NCBI RefSeq assembly: GCF_000208745.1
Contig: NC_030853.1
Coordinates: forward strand, 727,948 to 791,947
Direction of reading: 5' to 3'
Source: Theobroma cacao
Taxonomy: Eukaryota > Streptophyta > Magnoliopsida > Malvales > Malvaceae
DNA: 64,000 bases
Each line of letters starts with the position of its first letter. The first letter of the stretch is position 1. Below, piece by piece: positions 1-16,540 of this stretch. The notes under the pieces are model-generated. The model did no database searches, had not been told where the DNA came from, and was given only the letters and a program-made list of their open reading frames with translations. The translations under genes and the position numbers were made by a program.

Positions 1-944
1 TTTCCGTTGATTCGAGAGTTAGTTATCGGTTAACTATAGGATTAGGCGTTTCTCTAATGCGTTTTCTTTTCTCTCTTTTTTTTGCTGTTCCTGTTTGGTT
101 GCCGAGAAACGATTTGTTTTTGCTGCTTCAACTAAGTTTTATACTTCGTTTTTTCTTGTTTAGTTTCGCAGCTAGGAAAGAGGAGTCAAATTTTGGCATC
201 GAATATTGTGCGGACGGTTTATTTGTCGATCATATATCTGTATTATATGCTAATTTCGATGTTTTTAATATAATAATATTTAACAGAAATGAGGCTTATA
301 AATTATATTTTTATCTTTTATCTTTTATCTTTTATAAATTTAATCTAATAAACTAATTTAAAAATATTATTTGTTTATTTTTTTTTATTTTTTCTGATTT
401 TTGATCTTTTTCATGTTTCTTGAGATGTAAGAAGAGAGTATTACGACTCGAACTTATAATTTCTGTATAGACTTTTTGAGGTTTAGTACACAAAACCTTT
501 ACTCTCTTGTTGTAGATAATGTCCTTTTGGGGTTCTTTAATCTCTTGGTAATGTGGATGATTAAGCCTCCTTGTGTTTAACTTGGTCAAATGACTAGAAG
601 TAAAATATCTTGTGGTTTTAGTTGTTGATTGTGAAGATTATCGAAAAGGGACCTTGAACTTGCATAGATTACCAAGGATATGGTTGTTTCTAGGTAAATA
701 AAAAAGGCTTAGTTTATTGTTGCAGTTATGTTTCTCTAGGAGATTGACTGAGTTTCAATCCGTTATCAATATTACCAAATTCCATATGCAAGGCATGGAT
801 AATTTACATGTGGCTTGGCTGTTGATAAATTGTTTAATTTTATGGTTTTATAGTTGATATTTTGCCCTAGCTTCTGACCTATCTTCATTTGTTTCTTTTA
901 CAGGTTGAGAAACTTTTCTTGGGCTGTACTGTAGCTCAAGAAAA
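1..944 (+). promoter_or_regulatory. Leader/upstream region of the DRM-like gene
   Basis: No protein-coding segment is recognisable here. A CAG at 901-903 behaves like a splice acceptor and is followed by about 40 bases up to the start codon at 945. This suggests an intron in the 5' untranslated region, with the first untranslated exon somewhere to the left, possibly near the start of the window. I cannot place its donor or the promoter. T-rich stretches fill most of the segment. Small open frames here look accidental. Confidence 0.4.
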
Positions 945-3900
945 ATGGTATTCTTTAGTTTTATTCTTTTTTTTTTCAAAATTTTTGTGCTGTCATTTTA
1001 ATATCTTTCCTATATTTCTTAACAAGGTCTCATTTATGAACGAGACTTAGTTTTATTATTAGGCAGACTAAAAGAAATGAAATGGATTATTCTTTAATTA
1101 TTAATTCGTTTTTTTAATGTATTCTGATATCATGCATGGTGTGTTCATCTGTAATTTGTGCAGAATGGTAACAGTTCTGGTGGCGGTGGTGATAATTTTG
1201 ACTGGGATACTGAAGATGAGCTGGAAATCGATAATTATGCTATCGCCTCCCACTCAGGGGTGACAATTCCTACCGGAGAAGCTGTTTCGGGCTCAGCAGA
1301 GGTACATGCTCCCCAATGCAATTAGTGCATGTGCCATTCTGGAATAGTGTTGCAGTTGCAGCACTAATCAGGAATTTACTTGCAAATTGTTTTAATGGTT
1401 ATAAAGATGGTGTGTGATGGAATTTTCTTTGATTTGTAATTTTCAAAGAAATGTTATAGATTTGGTAATTATCAATAATTGATGAGTTCCTATGGGAATT
1501 AGTTGAAATAATGGAGCATTAGCTGACCTTTTAGGCAATTTTTACTGGAGGCCTCCGTAAATTTGCCTCTACTTTTCATGTACTGCTTTCTGAACTTTTT
1601 CTTCTATAAGGAGCTTGAATCTGTCATTGATATTCAGTTTAGTTGGTGATATAACTGATGTGCTTGGCTTAAATTTTATTGATTAGCCTCCAGTGCAGTA
1701 AAAATTTTGCATTTATTCAGTGAGCTTTACCCTTTTGACTTCAGCATCTACCCTAATTATGCTCAAATATGCTACCTATATTTGCAGACAATTAATCTTC
1801 TCTGTTATAGTTTCTTGAAACTTTTCCAGGCATATAATGGTGAAGAAAAAGTAATTTTGTAACTAACTCATGGTTAACTTTTACTGTCTCAAGGCAAGCC
1901 TGTCTGCAGATTCTTCCAATTCCAAGGTAATTGATCATTTTGTAGGAATGGGGTTTTCGAAAGAAATGGTTGCCAAAGCAATTGAAGAAAATGGTAAAGC
2001 TTCTTGGACGTTTTTACTTAGAGCACAAGGTTCAACCTTAAACTTGTTTATAATTCTGCTTTGACTATTGTCCAGGAGAGGAAAACTCAAATTTGATACT
2101 TGAAACTCTCCTTCACAACTCGGTGAGTTCCAAGATGCTTATAGGGTACATGAATCATGATGCTAAAAAGTTGCTGCACATGCTCTTGGCAGAATTTTTA
2201 CTGTTAAATTTAGTGTAATGCAGATTTTATAACAATATTAATACTTGATTCCCCTTTTCGGTTTGAAGGCAAGCTCATCGCCTAGTTCTTCCAACTCCAA
2301 ATTGATAGATCATTTTGTAGGGATGGGGTTCTCTGAACAAATGGTTGTCAAAGTGGTTCAGGAAAACGGTAATGGTCCTTTCTCATTTGATTAGACATCA
2401 GTTTTCATCTCAACAGATCTGTGATCCTGCTCTCTATATCTTCAGGAGACAGAAATACAGATTCCATATTGGAGACTCTATTGACGTATTCAGTAAGTTA
2501 TACACCTTAACCTTGTTTCTAGTCCCTTTGTTTAGTGGACATTATTCTGAAGCACAGATTTGTATGGGAGAAAAACCTGTTTGTTTGAATAGGAATTTTG
2601 ATTTTGATGCAATAGCAAATGTACATATTCAATGGTTTAGGTGATATTTGCAAATCTTCACCAAGTAGAATTGTCTTTGCAAGTTGGTGGAGTGTCATGC
2701 AAGGGAGTTGTTTGCCCTCTCTGTGCCGTCATGAATGACCTGTTTAAAATTTTCAGGCCCTTGAAAAATCTGCTCCCATCCAGCAACATGCTGATTCTGG
2801 TAACTGCTCATCAGATTATGAATGGAGCTTTCTGTATGACTTTTCAGATATTGATAGTTCTTCTGAGAATGAGGTATCTAAACTTCAATGTTACATTTAT
2901 TATTTCATTTGCTCAATTTTTAGACATATCTATTTTAGTTTTAAAGAGCTGCTGTGTTTTTTATTTTTCTAGCTGCATGGATGAATAGAATGTGGTCTTC
3001 AGTCATTGCATTTGCATTTATATAGATGCTGTAATTTAGCTACTGAATAATTATCTATATTACAGAATAACAGAATTTTTAATCGTAGTTTAGTTGCAGA
3101 TGATCCATGTATGTTTTTGCTTTTTATATTTCTATGTTCCAGGAATTCATGAATCCTGATTCTGATGAGGAGAGTAAATTGTTGTTCTTGACAAAAATGG
3201 GGTACTCAAAGGCTGAGGCTTCAATAGCTATGGAGAGATGTGGTATGTGTTTCTTTGCACATTATTGTTGTTGATAGTATAAATTATCAAAGTTTCAGTT
3301 GGAAAGGAAAAGAATCCCAGGAAGTTCAACCGTATTTACCTGCATGTATTGAAGATGCTGAACTTTCATATTTGTCATATTACAAAAGGAAGAAAATAAG
3401 TTGTCATTTTTGTTCTACTGCAGGATATAATGTAAAGGCCAAGTATTATTTTTATCATTCATGATTATAAGGTGTCCAAATTGCAACTTCCAAAGCCCGT
3501 GGATGGTTTGAGCTTTTTAGACAAAAGGAATGAATTTGCCCCAATGGCTTGTAGAGAAACCCAAGTGTTAAGCTGTGAACATTTTAGGTGGCACCCCTGG
3601 GCTTCAAACTATATAGGAGAAGATTTTTGTGATACTTTTAGGTGTAATCCTAGGGCCTTATCTAAGTTGTAAGAGGTGGAGTGTAGTTGTTACATCAGAT
3701 CATACCTTAACATTAACTCTTTAAATATTTCAGGTCCAGACTCCTCAATTGCAGAGTTGACAGACTTTATATCTGCTGCTCAAATGGCTAAGGCTGCTGA
3801 TGCACTTTTTCCCCTTGAAGACAAGGTAGGTTTTTTCTTTATTCTAAGAATTTCTAAATCTTTTATAGCTTGTTCTTTTCTTATTTCCTTTTAATTAACA

Positions 3901-5998
3901 GTATATGTCAATTTGCTCTAGTTTTCCTTGTCTTATTTTCAGTAAAATTTACACCAATAATTTTCCTTCCGATTTAACAGAAGCCATTCTGCAATGACTC
4001 TAATCACAAAAAGAGGCGAAACTTGGACTATGATTTGTGGAAAAAGAAGAAGCAGATGAAGCTTCAAAAAAGGCTTCTTGATGGAGTTGATGATGCGATT
4101 CATCTTCCAAATCCAATGATTGGTTTTGGGGTCCCTACTGAAATAGTCCAGATAACTCATAGAACACTTCCGGAAGCCGCTATTGGGCCTCCTTACTTCT
4201 ACTATGAGAATGTCGCACTCGCTCCAAAAGGGGTTTGGCAAACCATTTCACGTTTCTTATATGATGTGGAGCCAGAATTTGTTGATTCAAAGTATTTTTG
4301 TGCTTCTGCAAGGAAAAGGGGCTATGTTCATAATCTGCCATTGGAGAACAGATTTCCCCTTCTTCCATTTCCACCTCGCACCATACATGATGCTTTTCCA
4401 TTAACCAGGAAATGGTGGCCTTCTTGGGACACAAGAACAAAGTTGAACTGCTTACAAACATGCACAGCAAGTGCAAAATTGACAGACAGGATCCGCAAGG
4501 CACTTGAAAATCATGGTGATGAGCCACCTTTGACTGTCCAAAAGTTTGTTCTTGATGAATGCCGAAAGTGGAATCTGGTCTGGGTTGGAAGGAATAAGGT
4601 TGCTCCACTTGAACCTGATGAAGTGGAAATGCTTTTGGGGTTCCCTAGAAACCACACAAGGGGAGGAGGAATTAGTCGGACTGATAGATATAAATCACTT
4701 GGTAACTCGTTCCAGGTGTGTCCCTGCTTTTTTATGTCCTTTGGCAAATCCTTGTGTATTACTGGTTTTACAATATGTGAATGTCATCAATGTAGCAAAC
4801 TCTGTTACATGGACTTGGCATTTAAGGTCACTGTACTTGTATGGGTATGTGTCTGACACGGCTTTGAAGATATGGATGTGCCCTTTTTGCCCTTTGCCTA
4901 GCTACTGTTGCGATAGTAAGAAGAAGAAGAAGAAGGGAGAAATGGAGGGAGGGAGAATTTTGTGACTGGGTCACATGACTTGGAATAAAAGGAGAACAAC
5001 ATTCAGCACAGAAAAGAAAAAAGAGGAGAGATTTGGTTAAATTAAGGCTTTCTTTTAAATTTTGCATGGCTTATAATAAAAGGAGAATGGCGTTCAGCGC
5101 AGAAAAGAAAAGGAGGAGAGATTAGGTTTAAGTTAAGGCTTTCTTTAAAATTATTGCGAAGGTTTTAAAGAATTTTCTTTTTGTTTTTGGATAAGGGTAA
5201 ATAAAAAGAAATCTTATTTGTATAAAGTATTACACACACACACATACATATCCACGTACCTTTATTTTGCTTTTGGATCCTTTTTAGCTGACTCCACAAG
5301 TCCAAAATTTTAAGCAAAAGGCAAGTCAGACACCTGGATACATACCATTTTCAGATGTTCATAACCGAGTCCATGTAACTTAGGTTGCAAATAATTATAG
5401 AATGCTAAGTGTTTAAGCATTTCAAGTAATAACTAAATTTGAATTAATTCTTTCTTTTTTGCTTTTCCCGTGCTATTTCCTACCTTTTTGGGGTAATTCT
5501 TTGGTCTCAAGATACATGAAGTTCATGCTTGTGGTGCTTTGCTTATACAATAATTTATTTCAGGTTGACACAGTGGCTTACCATCTCTCAGTTTTAAAAG
5601 ACATGTTCCCCGGTGGTATCAATCTCCTATCGCTTTTCTCTGGGATTGGTGGTGCAGAGGTTGCCCTCCACCGGCTTGGTATACCTTTGAAGAATGTTGT
5701 ATCAGTTGAGATATCAGAAGTAAATAGAAATATTGTTAGGAGTTGGTGGGAGCAAACAAATCAAAAAGGGACTTTGATTGACATACCAGATGTGCAACAA
5801 CTGAATGGTGATCGGTTAGAGCAATTGATGAACACATTTGGTGGATTCGACCTTGTTGTTGGTGGGAGTCCATGTAATAACCTTGCAGGTAGCAACAGAC
5901 ATCATCGAGATGGACTTGAGGGTAAAGAATCGTCCCTCTTCTTTGATTATTGTCGTATACTAGAACTGGTTAAATGTATATCGGCAAGGAATCAATGA
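945..5998 (+). CDS. DRM2: DRM2-like domains-rearranged DNA (cytosine-5) methyltransferase, 11 coding exons
   Basis: Coding exons by splice site and frame: 945-947, 1164-1301, 1894-1993, 2076-2122, 2269-2368, 2446-2492, 2757-2873, 3143-3242, 3734-3825, 3981-4715, 5564-5998; 637 aa, close to Arabidopsis DRM2 (626). UBA1 (about residues 52-95), UBA2 (101-144) and UBA3 (185-220) share the VGMGFS/KMGYS-type core. The catalytic half has the permuted DRM order: ENV motif VI (324-326), motif IX, motif X around KSLGNSFQ at the end of exon 10, then motif I (LFSGIGG, about 517-523), motif II and motif IV with SPCNNL, catalytic Cys about 597 (codon 5873-5875). All key residues are present and the C-terminus ends as in the family, so it looks functional. 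DRM enzymes make de novo methylation in all sequence contexts in the nucleus, guided by 24-nt siRNAs and AGO4 (family knowledge). Least certain: the 3-nt first coding exon. Confidence 0.93.
4984..5157 (+). repeat. Two-copy tandem repeat of about 85 bp inside the last DRM intron
   Basis: The block starting AATAAAAGGAGAA at 4984 recurs from about 5074. Both copies carry a TTCAGC(A/G)CAGAAAAG core and end in a TTAAGGCTTTC stretch. The copies differ at scattered positions, so the duplication is not very recent. It lies within the 848-bp intron 4716-5563 and does not touch splice sites. A short CA/TA-rich microsatellite follows at about 5230-5250. Confidence 0.8.
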
Positions 5999-7515
5999 TT
6001 TCAGTTGAAGGAGCATATTTATGGATACTTTCTTCAAAATTATTTTTTCTTGCATCCTCAATATTGTCCGAACATAACATTGGAATAATGACGGAAATTT
6101 TTTCCAAATCATGTTTAGCATCAAATTCAAAGAGAAACGAATTGTTTAAAATTGATAGGAAAGTTGTTGGATATAGTTTTGACTAATATATTTGTCATTG
6201 TGTGTCTTTCCATTTTACTTGAGTATGCTCATGGTTTGAAGCATATGAAGCTTGAGCCATTTGTGTGTTATGCCACCCAGAAGGCTATTATTAATTAAGA
6301 TGGCACTTTCCTTCATATCAGAAGATCATATTGCTTGTTGTAGATGAGTTGGTGCACTTGTGCTGTAAGTGTGATGTGTTTTTCTGTCCTCTGCCCTGGA
6401 TTAGGAAAGATATGCTGTGTATTTGTTATATCTGTCTGCTCAGGTTGGACAAATGCAGTCAAGGCTTTCTATTTGCCTCTTGTTCTCTGATGTGGAATCG
6501 AATGTGTGTTTCTGTGAGTTCCTCAGAGGAGAAAAATGCTTTATGGTAAGATTGTCTTGTTTTGTCGGGATGATAAAACGAACATGATCGGTAGTGAGGA
6601 AATGGTCGTAATTTCGAGTTTCTTTTTACTCTTTGTAAGATCATGGTTCATAGGATCTTGTTCAAAAACAGGTTCAGCAAAGTTTAGCAGTATTTGTTTC
6701 ATAGGCTGGAAGCTGAGCCTGTAGCTTTCCTGGCCTGGGATTCTCACCACCATTGCTGCAACTCAAATCTTCTCAAAGAGCAACTTGAGCTTAAATGGGC
6801 TTGGGATTTGAATAGGCCTAAAGAAAGTCGCTTGTGCCTTGTTGTCACGTTACTTGGTTCTCACGTCGGCTGGGCTTCTATTTCCTCGAAAACGAAATGA
6901 CGAAATGCTTGCTTGAATTAGACCCCACACGCATTCGATTTCTGTCTTGGTCCTAACCTTGAGGTAGATTTGAGTCAAATCATAGGTTATTCCGAACAAA
7001 TAAAATTTTTATTTACGAATCCAATTAGCATAAACCCAAGAATATGTTAATTATATGATGTGAAGATTAGTACAAAAGCAATAAATAATTATAAATATAT
7101 TAAATAAAAGCAATATTTATTTTTCCAAGTTTAGGTAAGATTTTAGTTATGGCAATAGAAAATAAGTTGTCTTTTCCTGAACAAGAAACATGGAATTCCT
7201 TTATTGGCAAATCCATTTATGGATATATTCACATAAAAAAAGCCAGGTGTCCATGTGCATGTAACTTCGATTTTAACCACTGCCAAATTTTTCATACATT
7301 ATATCACTGGATTTACAATTTTATAATATTTACTATTTAGAATAAATTTTAAGTTTTGAATATTTCATTTATAATTTTCTAGAAGATTAAAAGATGTACC
7401 CAAAAACGTTTTTTACATAAATTATTTGTAATAGTTATTTGATGCATAATAAATATTTTTTTAATACATAAAATAAAAACAAAATAATATTTTTTTTAAA
7501 AAAATTGTTAGTTGC
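5999..7515. other. 3' flank of DRM gene and intergenic space before the helicase
   Basis: The first few hundred bases are probably the DRM 3' untranslated region. The part from about 6330 to 6900 is less AT-rich than the rest and carries short open frames on both strands, none recognisable; it might be a spliced 3' UTR or an unrelated remnant. From about 6960 to 7500 the sequence is AT-rich with no gene seen. Confidence 0.5.
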
Positions 7516-7523
7516 TATAAATA
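7516..7523 (+). promoter_or_regulatory. TATA box of the DEAD-box helicase gene
   Basis: A TATAAATA sits just before a CT-rich run (about 7538-7590), which is typical of plant leaders, and about 200 bp before the first leader donor at 7724. Transcription would start around 7550. Confidence 0.6.
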
Positions 7524-7549
7524 TCCACCTTTGATCGTCCTTTTCCTTC

Positions 7550-8562
7550 TCCTCCTCGCCTCACTTTCTCTCTCTACCCTTTTCTCTTCAATTCACAAGA
7601 CACGGCAAAGAGAGAAGATAGAGAGAGACAAGGATCCAAGAAGAGGCAAAAAAGCAAAGAAAAACTTAAATTACCAGAGCGAAAGCTAATCTCGCTTCAT
7701 CTTCCCTGAAACGACAGCGTCAGGTACTTCGATCCTTCAATTCTCCCTGAGTTTCTCAGATCTGAATTTTATTTTTCATATTTTTGGACTGCCCATCTCG
7801 ATCCTTTCAAAATATCGATGAAAAGGGTTGATTTTTTGGGTTCTAAATTCTGATTTATCGTTTTTATTTCCGATTTTGTTTTTTGGATGTTGCTTAAGTT
7901 AGGGTTAGGGTTAGGGTTATGATTGTTTATTAATAAAATATGATGAGAAAAATTCGGTTTTCATCTTGGTCTTGTATCTGGGATCTGATTGGATGTTATT
8001 ATTGGAGTTATTTCTTATTATTTTTGAAGTTTTGAGATTGTTTGAGCTCCGTTTTTATGCCTTTTAGGACATATTTGGTTCTGGGTGTTTAGGATTGTTA
8101 AGCTTTTGCGTTGATTTTTGTAGCTGTATTTTGTTTATTAGTAGGAAAAGGCAGTTTAAAGGTAATTTACGTAGCTCAATTTTTGTTTTGTATTGTTTGG
8201 TTTGGCGTGGAAGTTATTTTCTTTTATATTCCTTTAATTTCTTAGAACCCAAGCTCTTATTTGCTTTAAGGGTCGGTTTGTTGTTTCTTTTGCTATCTAT
8301 TTTTTCACATTGGTTTATTTGCTTCCTACAAAGTTATTTAAAATGCAATAGTAAATGATAAAACGTGAAAATAACAATTGATTAATAATAAGCATATGAC
8401 TAAAATGCAACATCAATTTTATATAAGAGTAAATTCATGGTTTTTGGTTCTCCAAGAAATTTACCTTCAGAGTTTATCATAATGGTTCCTTTTATTAGTT
8501 TATCATTTGTGTATTTAAGAATTTTTTGGGTTTGCAGATTTTCATTGGTGGCTTTTCTTGCT
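7550..8562 (+). promoter_or_regulatory. 5' untranslated leader with an intron (helicase gene)
   Basis: A CT- then AG-rich leader exon ends at CAG 7721-7723 followed by a GT donor at 7724. The acceptor is TTTGCAG at 8531-8537, leaving 25 bases before the ATG at 8563. The 814-bp T-rich leader intron is typical of introns that boost expression of plant housekeeping genes (inference). It carries a telomere-like motif at 7898-7919. Confidence 0.65.
7898..7919 (+). repeat. Telomere-like GTTAGG repeats in the leader intron
   Basis: Three consecutive TTAGGG units with a partial fourth. One strand reads as the telo-box core AAACCCTAA-like CCCTAACCCTAA. Short telo-boxes are known near the starts of plant translation and RNA-metabolism genes. 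Here the motif is inside the leader intron, so a regulatory role is only possible. Confidence 0.7.
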
Positions 8563-13079
<4,517 letters not shown>

Positions 13080-14165
13080 TCTCCTTAATGTGAGAATTGA
13101 GGGATTTTGGTGGTTTTATCAGGCCTTCTGGTGTTGTCTACTTTCTCGGTTTTGGTTTTAGTTATATGTGGCCCCAAGCAAGGGCAGTTTGCAGCAGTGA
13201 AGGCATAGAAGTTTCAGAAATTGACATTACGAGGCATTTTTTGTTTTTTTCTTTGATATTCTAGTTTCTAGTGTTAGATGACTCAACCAGGAAAGTTTAG
13301 AAGTATTTTGGTGGGAGCTTAAAAGAAGGGGAAGGCAGAGTTGAAATGTAATGACGTGCAAGGATGAACCTTGAGAAAATCTTTTGATGTATTCGTTGTG
13401 TAATTCTATGAAATGTGAAAGGATAGCTGTTACTGTGGCGCTGCCAATATAGTTAAAAAGCTAATTGGATTTAAATGTTTGCTTCCAGGTTGCTACTCTT
13501 TTCGTATTTTCTGTCGTCAGGAATGAGCAATTAGTTTGTCTCCTCTGCTGCTTCGGTTTGTCGTCCAAGTGGACCCTCAATTCTCCTCTTTCCCCTGCTT
13601 CTTCCAGATTGCCTTTTCAGTTGGAGGATGTTTCTCACTTCTGCCCCTTTATTAATCCTAAAATCGTAAAATCTTATTGAAAATCGAACCTTACTAATAT
13701 AGCACTATTTACGAACTACATGAATCTGTTATTAGTTTACAAAAAAGAAGTTGATTAAAGTGATGAAGGGTGTGTTGAATGTAAGGAGGATAAAAGTTTG
13801 AGTTTTGTAAATTCTAAGTTTTTAAAATATTATATATGATAATAATATTTATCTAGGGTATTCTAAGGGTGATATCGAAACTTACTGGAATCTGAAATTG
13901 AGTATTAAAAGCATTATCTGAATTTGTCTTATAACTAAATATAAGGTATCCGAACTATAATTGAGTTGAATGTCGTGGATACTCATATAATAACTCATTT
14001 ACATTTTTAATCCAAACGGAGTGTTAATTATTATTCACTTTACAAAAGAGAATTAAAAAATCAAAAGTAGAGTGAATACGATTTTGAAGGACATTTGTCC
14101 CCATCAATTTCATTAAGTCTATTAATTAGTGACATATTAAGTGAAATTTTAAATCATATAACAAA
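13080..14165. other. Helicase 3' UTR and AT-rich intergenic sequence with a hAT-like fragment
   Basis: About 13080-13450 is probably the helicase 3' untranslated region. The stretch 13869-14005 resembles 52327-52472 elsewhere in the window (shared GTTGAGTATTAAAAGC and TATAAGGTA(T)CC-like motifs) and ends in a CTCATTTACA motif. This fits the end of a small hAT-type element. No gene is seen. Confidence 0.5.
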
Positions 14166-14569
14166 GTCATAATGTTTCAAAAAGTTCTTGAGCTATTTTA
14201 AAAAATTCAAATAAATTTTTATTCTTCTATTATAAAATCAAGCCTTATGTTTTTATTTTAAATCAAATAGATCTTTATGATTAATTGTTGATTAATTATC
14301 ATTAATTAAAATAATGTCATTAATTTTTATACTCACGTGATGCTGACGTGGAAGATGAAATTATAATAAGATCATGTTATTATTCATTATGATATATGAG
14401 TATACTATGTGGCATAAAAAATGAAAAACGTCATTTTATTAGTCAATAGTTAATTATAAGGATTTATTTGATTTAAATAAAAATATAAAAATTTGATCGA
14501 ACAAATAAAAAAATAAAGATTTACTTAAATTTTTTAAAATAATTTAAAATATTTTCTTGGGTATTACAT
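14166..14569. repeat. AT-rich long-TIR repeat, copy 1 (decayed)
   Basis: The left end (CATAATG...TTCTTGAGCTATTTTAAA) is mirrored as reverse complement by the right end (TTTAAAATAATTTAAAATATT...GGGTATTAC). The middle carries the family signature: GACGTGG, then ATTAGTCAATAGTTAATTATAAGG. It belongs with the copies at 15077, 21154 and 55103. No coding capacity. The inverted ends are over 70 bp long, as in a foldback or MITE-like element. Confidence 0.7.
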
Positions 14570-14734
14570 CTATAACAAATTACAAAAATTTGGTGGGAGG
14601 GCTACCATATGGCATCCTTCCAAGTCCCACCTAAGTTGTTTTTTTTTTTTTTAAATATCTTTTTTATTTCTTTTTTTTCTTCAAAAAAGTTGAGTGGAAG
14701 AGATGTCATGCGGCATCCACCTAATTCAAATGTT

Positions 14735-14841
14735 AAGCTTATTTGATTCAAAATAAAAATATAAAAACTTGATTGAATGTAAAAAAATTTTTATTTGAAT
14801 TTTTATGGATAATTTAAGAGTTTTTTTCTAAAGTATTATGT
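14735..14841. repeat. AT-rich long-TIR repeat, right end only
   Basis: Only the terminal arm is present: TTGATTCAAAATAAAAATAT, then CTTGATTGAATG, TTTGAATTTTTATGGATAAT and a terminal AAGTATTATG. It matches the right arms of the other copies in the window, with no left half attached. Confidence 0.6.
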
Positions 14842-14963
14842 TTTCTAAAATTTAATGATTTTGAAACATATGTGAGATGAACAAGGTGAGACGATCATAA
14901 TGCAATAAAATATTCACCTACCCCCCTCAATTTATCCTTTTTGTAACCAAATAAATAAATAAA

Positions 14964-15595
14964 GATATAATATCTAAAAAGTCTACAAATTATTTAAAAA
15001 AATTTAAATAAGTCTTTATACTTTTATTGTATTTAATCAAATTTTTATATATTTATTTTGAGTCAAATAAATAAATGCATAATATATAAAAAAAACCCTT
15101 AAACTATTAAGAAAAATTCAAATAAACTCTTACACTTTTATTATCTTCAATCAAGCTCTTATATTTTTATTTTAAGCCAAATAAATCTTTATATTTTTAT
15201 TTTGAGTTAAATAAACTTTTATAACTAATAACTGATTCAGTTAAAATGTCATTTGTTATTCATGTCGCTTAGCCTTGACGTGATATATTAATATATTATA
15301 ATTGATAATGATGTAATATGTTGATTTATTGTAATTAATGATGATGTAATATGCTAATTTGACATAATAACTTAATTATGTGACATTTTTCATTCTTCAC
15401 AATAATGCTATGTCGGTATTATGTGGATATAAAATGATAAGTAGTATTTTGACTAATGAAAATTAGTCAATAATTAATTATAAACACTTATTTAATTCAA
15501 AATAAAAAAAATAAAAATTTAATTAAACGTAATAAAAAATAAAAATTTATTTAAATATTTTTACCTATTTTAAGAGTTTGTTTGAACAATATCAC
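14964..15595. repeat. AT-rich long-TIR repeat, full copy preceded by an extra left arm
   Basis: A left arm at 14964-15076 (ATAATATCTAAAAAGTCTAC...) is followed directly by a second left arm starting GCATAAT at 15077, which continues into a complete element ending near 15595. The full copy has the central TGACGTGATAT and AATTAGTCAATAATTAATTA signatures and an inverted right arm. The doubled left end suggests nested insertion or unequal rearrangement. Confidence 0.7.
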
Positions 15596-15924
15596 ATTGG
15601 TGCCCAACACTCGAGCCATGGGGTTAAACTTGAACCATTGGTTCGAACTTCGTACCCATGACATTGTAATTTTAGAAAACATAGTCTCAGCCAAAAAGAC
15701 AACCTAGGCAGCCATACAAAACACGTGACAATTCCTACAAGAGTTGTTGGAATTTGGAAACTGACTCTGGCTAATCAATTTGGACGGTATCCCACGTTTT
15801 AATTTTTTTTTGTATAATTTCATTTTCGATATTCTTTACATATGGATTCATCTATCTTCAAGTTAAAAGAATTTTGATGCAACATTTTCCAGCTAAGAAT
15901 TAGATTTACTGCTACAATAATGTA

Positions 15925-16540
15925 GATAAAGAAATATCAAATTACCAAAATTTTTACTTTTAAAAGACAAATTTAGTCCCTATTTATCTAATAGATATTA
16001 ATTTTTTTTACTTAATCAAATGGATTTATTCTATTATATACAAAAAGATTGATACAAAGTCAGATTTGTGTTATAATTAGACAGATCAAAAACAAATTTA
16101 CCAGCATCCCAGTAAAGAACTATTTGAACACTTTACAAAACAAAACATAAATTAGATATTAAATTACTAAAATTTTGACGTTCAAACTACGAATTTAATT
16201 CGCACCTGAGCATTTGACTCATTGGTTGATATATGATCTCTTTGCTTAAAGAATAAAGTTTGAATCACTTCTTTTTCAATTATGAAAAAAAAAAAACCTA
16301 CGAATTTAGTTTTTTCTCAATCAAATAGATTCATTTTCATTATGTATAAAAAATTATATAAAAACAGGTTTTATATCAAAACTAAGCAGAAGATAGATAG
16401 CTACCAACATCCCAATAAAAACCAGTTTGAATATTAATTTTACAAAACAAAACAAAAAAGGATATTAAAATGACCAAAATTTTGACTTTCAAAAGACGAA
16501 TTTAGTCTATATTTATAAAAGGAACACATTAAAACCTAGT
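15925..16540. repeat. Imperfect tandem repeat, about 2.5 units
   Basis: A unit beginning with TTACCAAAATTTTTAC...AAAGACAAATTTAGTC near 15940 recurs near 16155 and 16470, each followed by matching AATCAAATAGATTCATT and CATCCCA(G/A)TAAA motifs. The middle unit is interrupted at about 16202-16297 by a different 95-bp stretch (GAGCATTTGACTCATTGG...) containing a poly-A run. No coding potential. Confidence 0.65.

Noticed and set aside
4180..4608. 142-codon open frame on the minus strand opposite the DRM catalytic exon
   Set aside because: It lies fully inside a conserved coding exon with intact methyltransferase motifs on the + strand, and encodes no recognisable domain.
5940..5998. DRM gene thought truncated, as it ends soon after motif IV
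   Set aside because: In DRM proteins the permuted order places motifs I-IV last, and known DRM2 proteins end shortly after the same FFDYCRIL-type segment.
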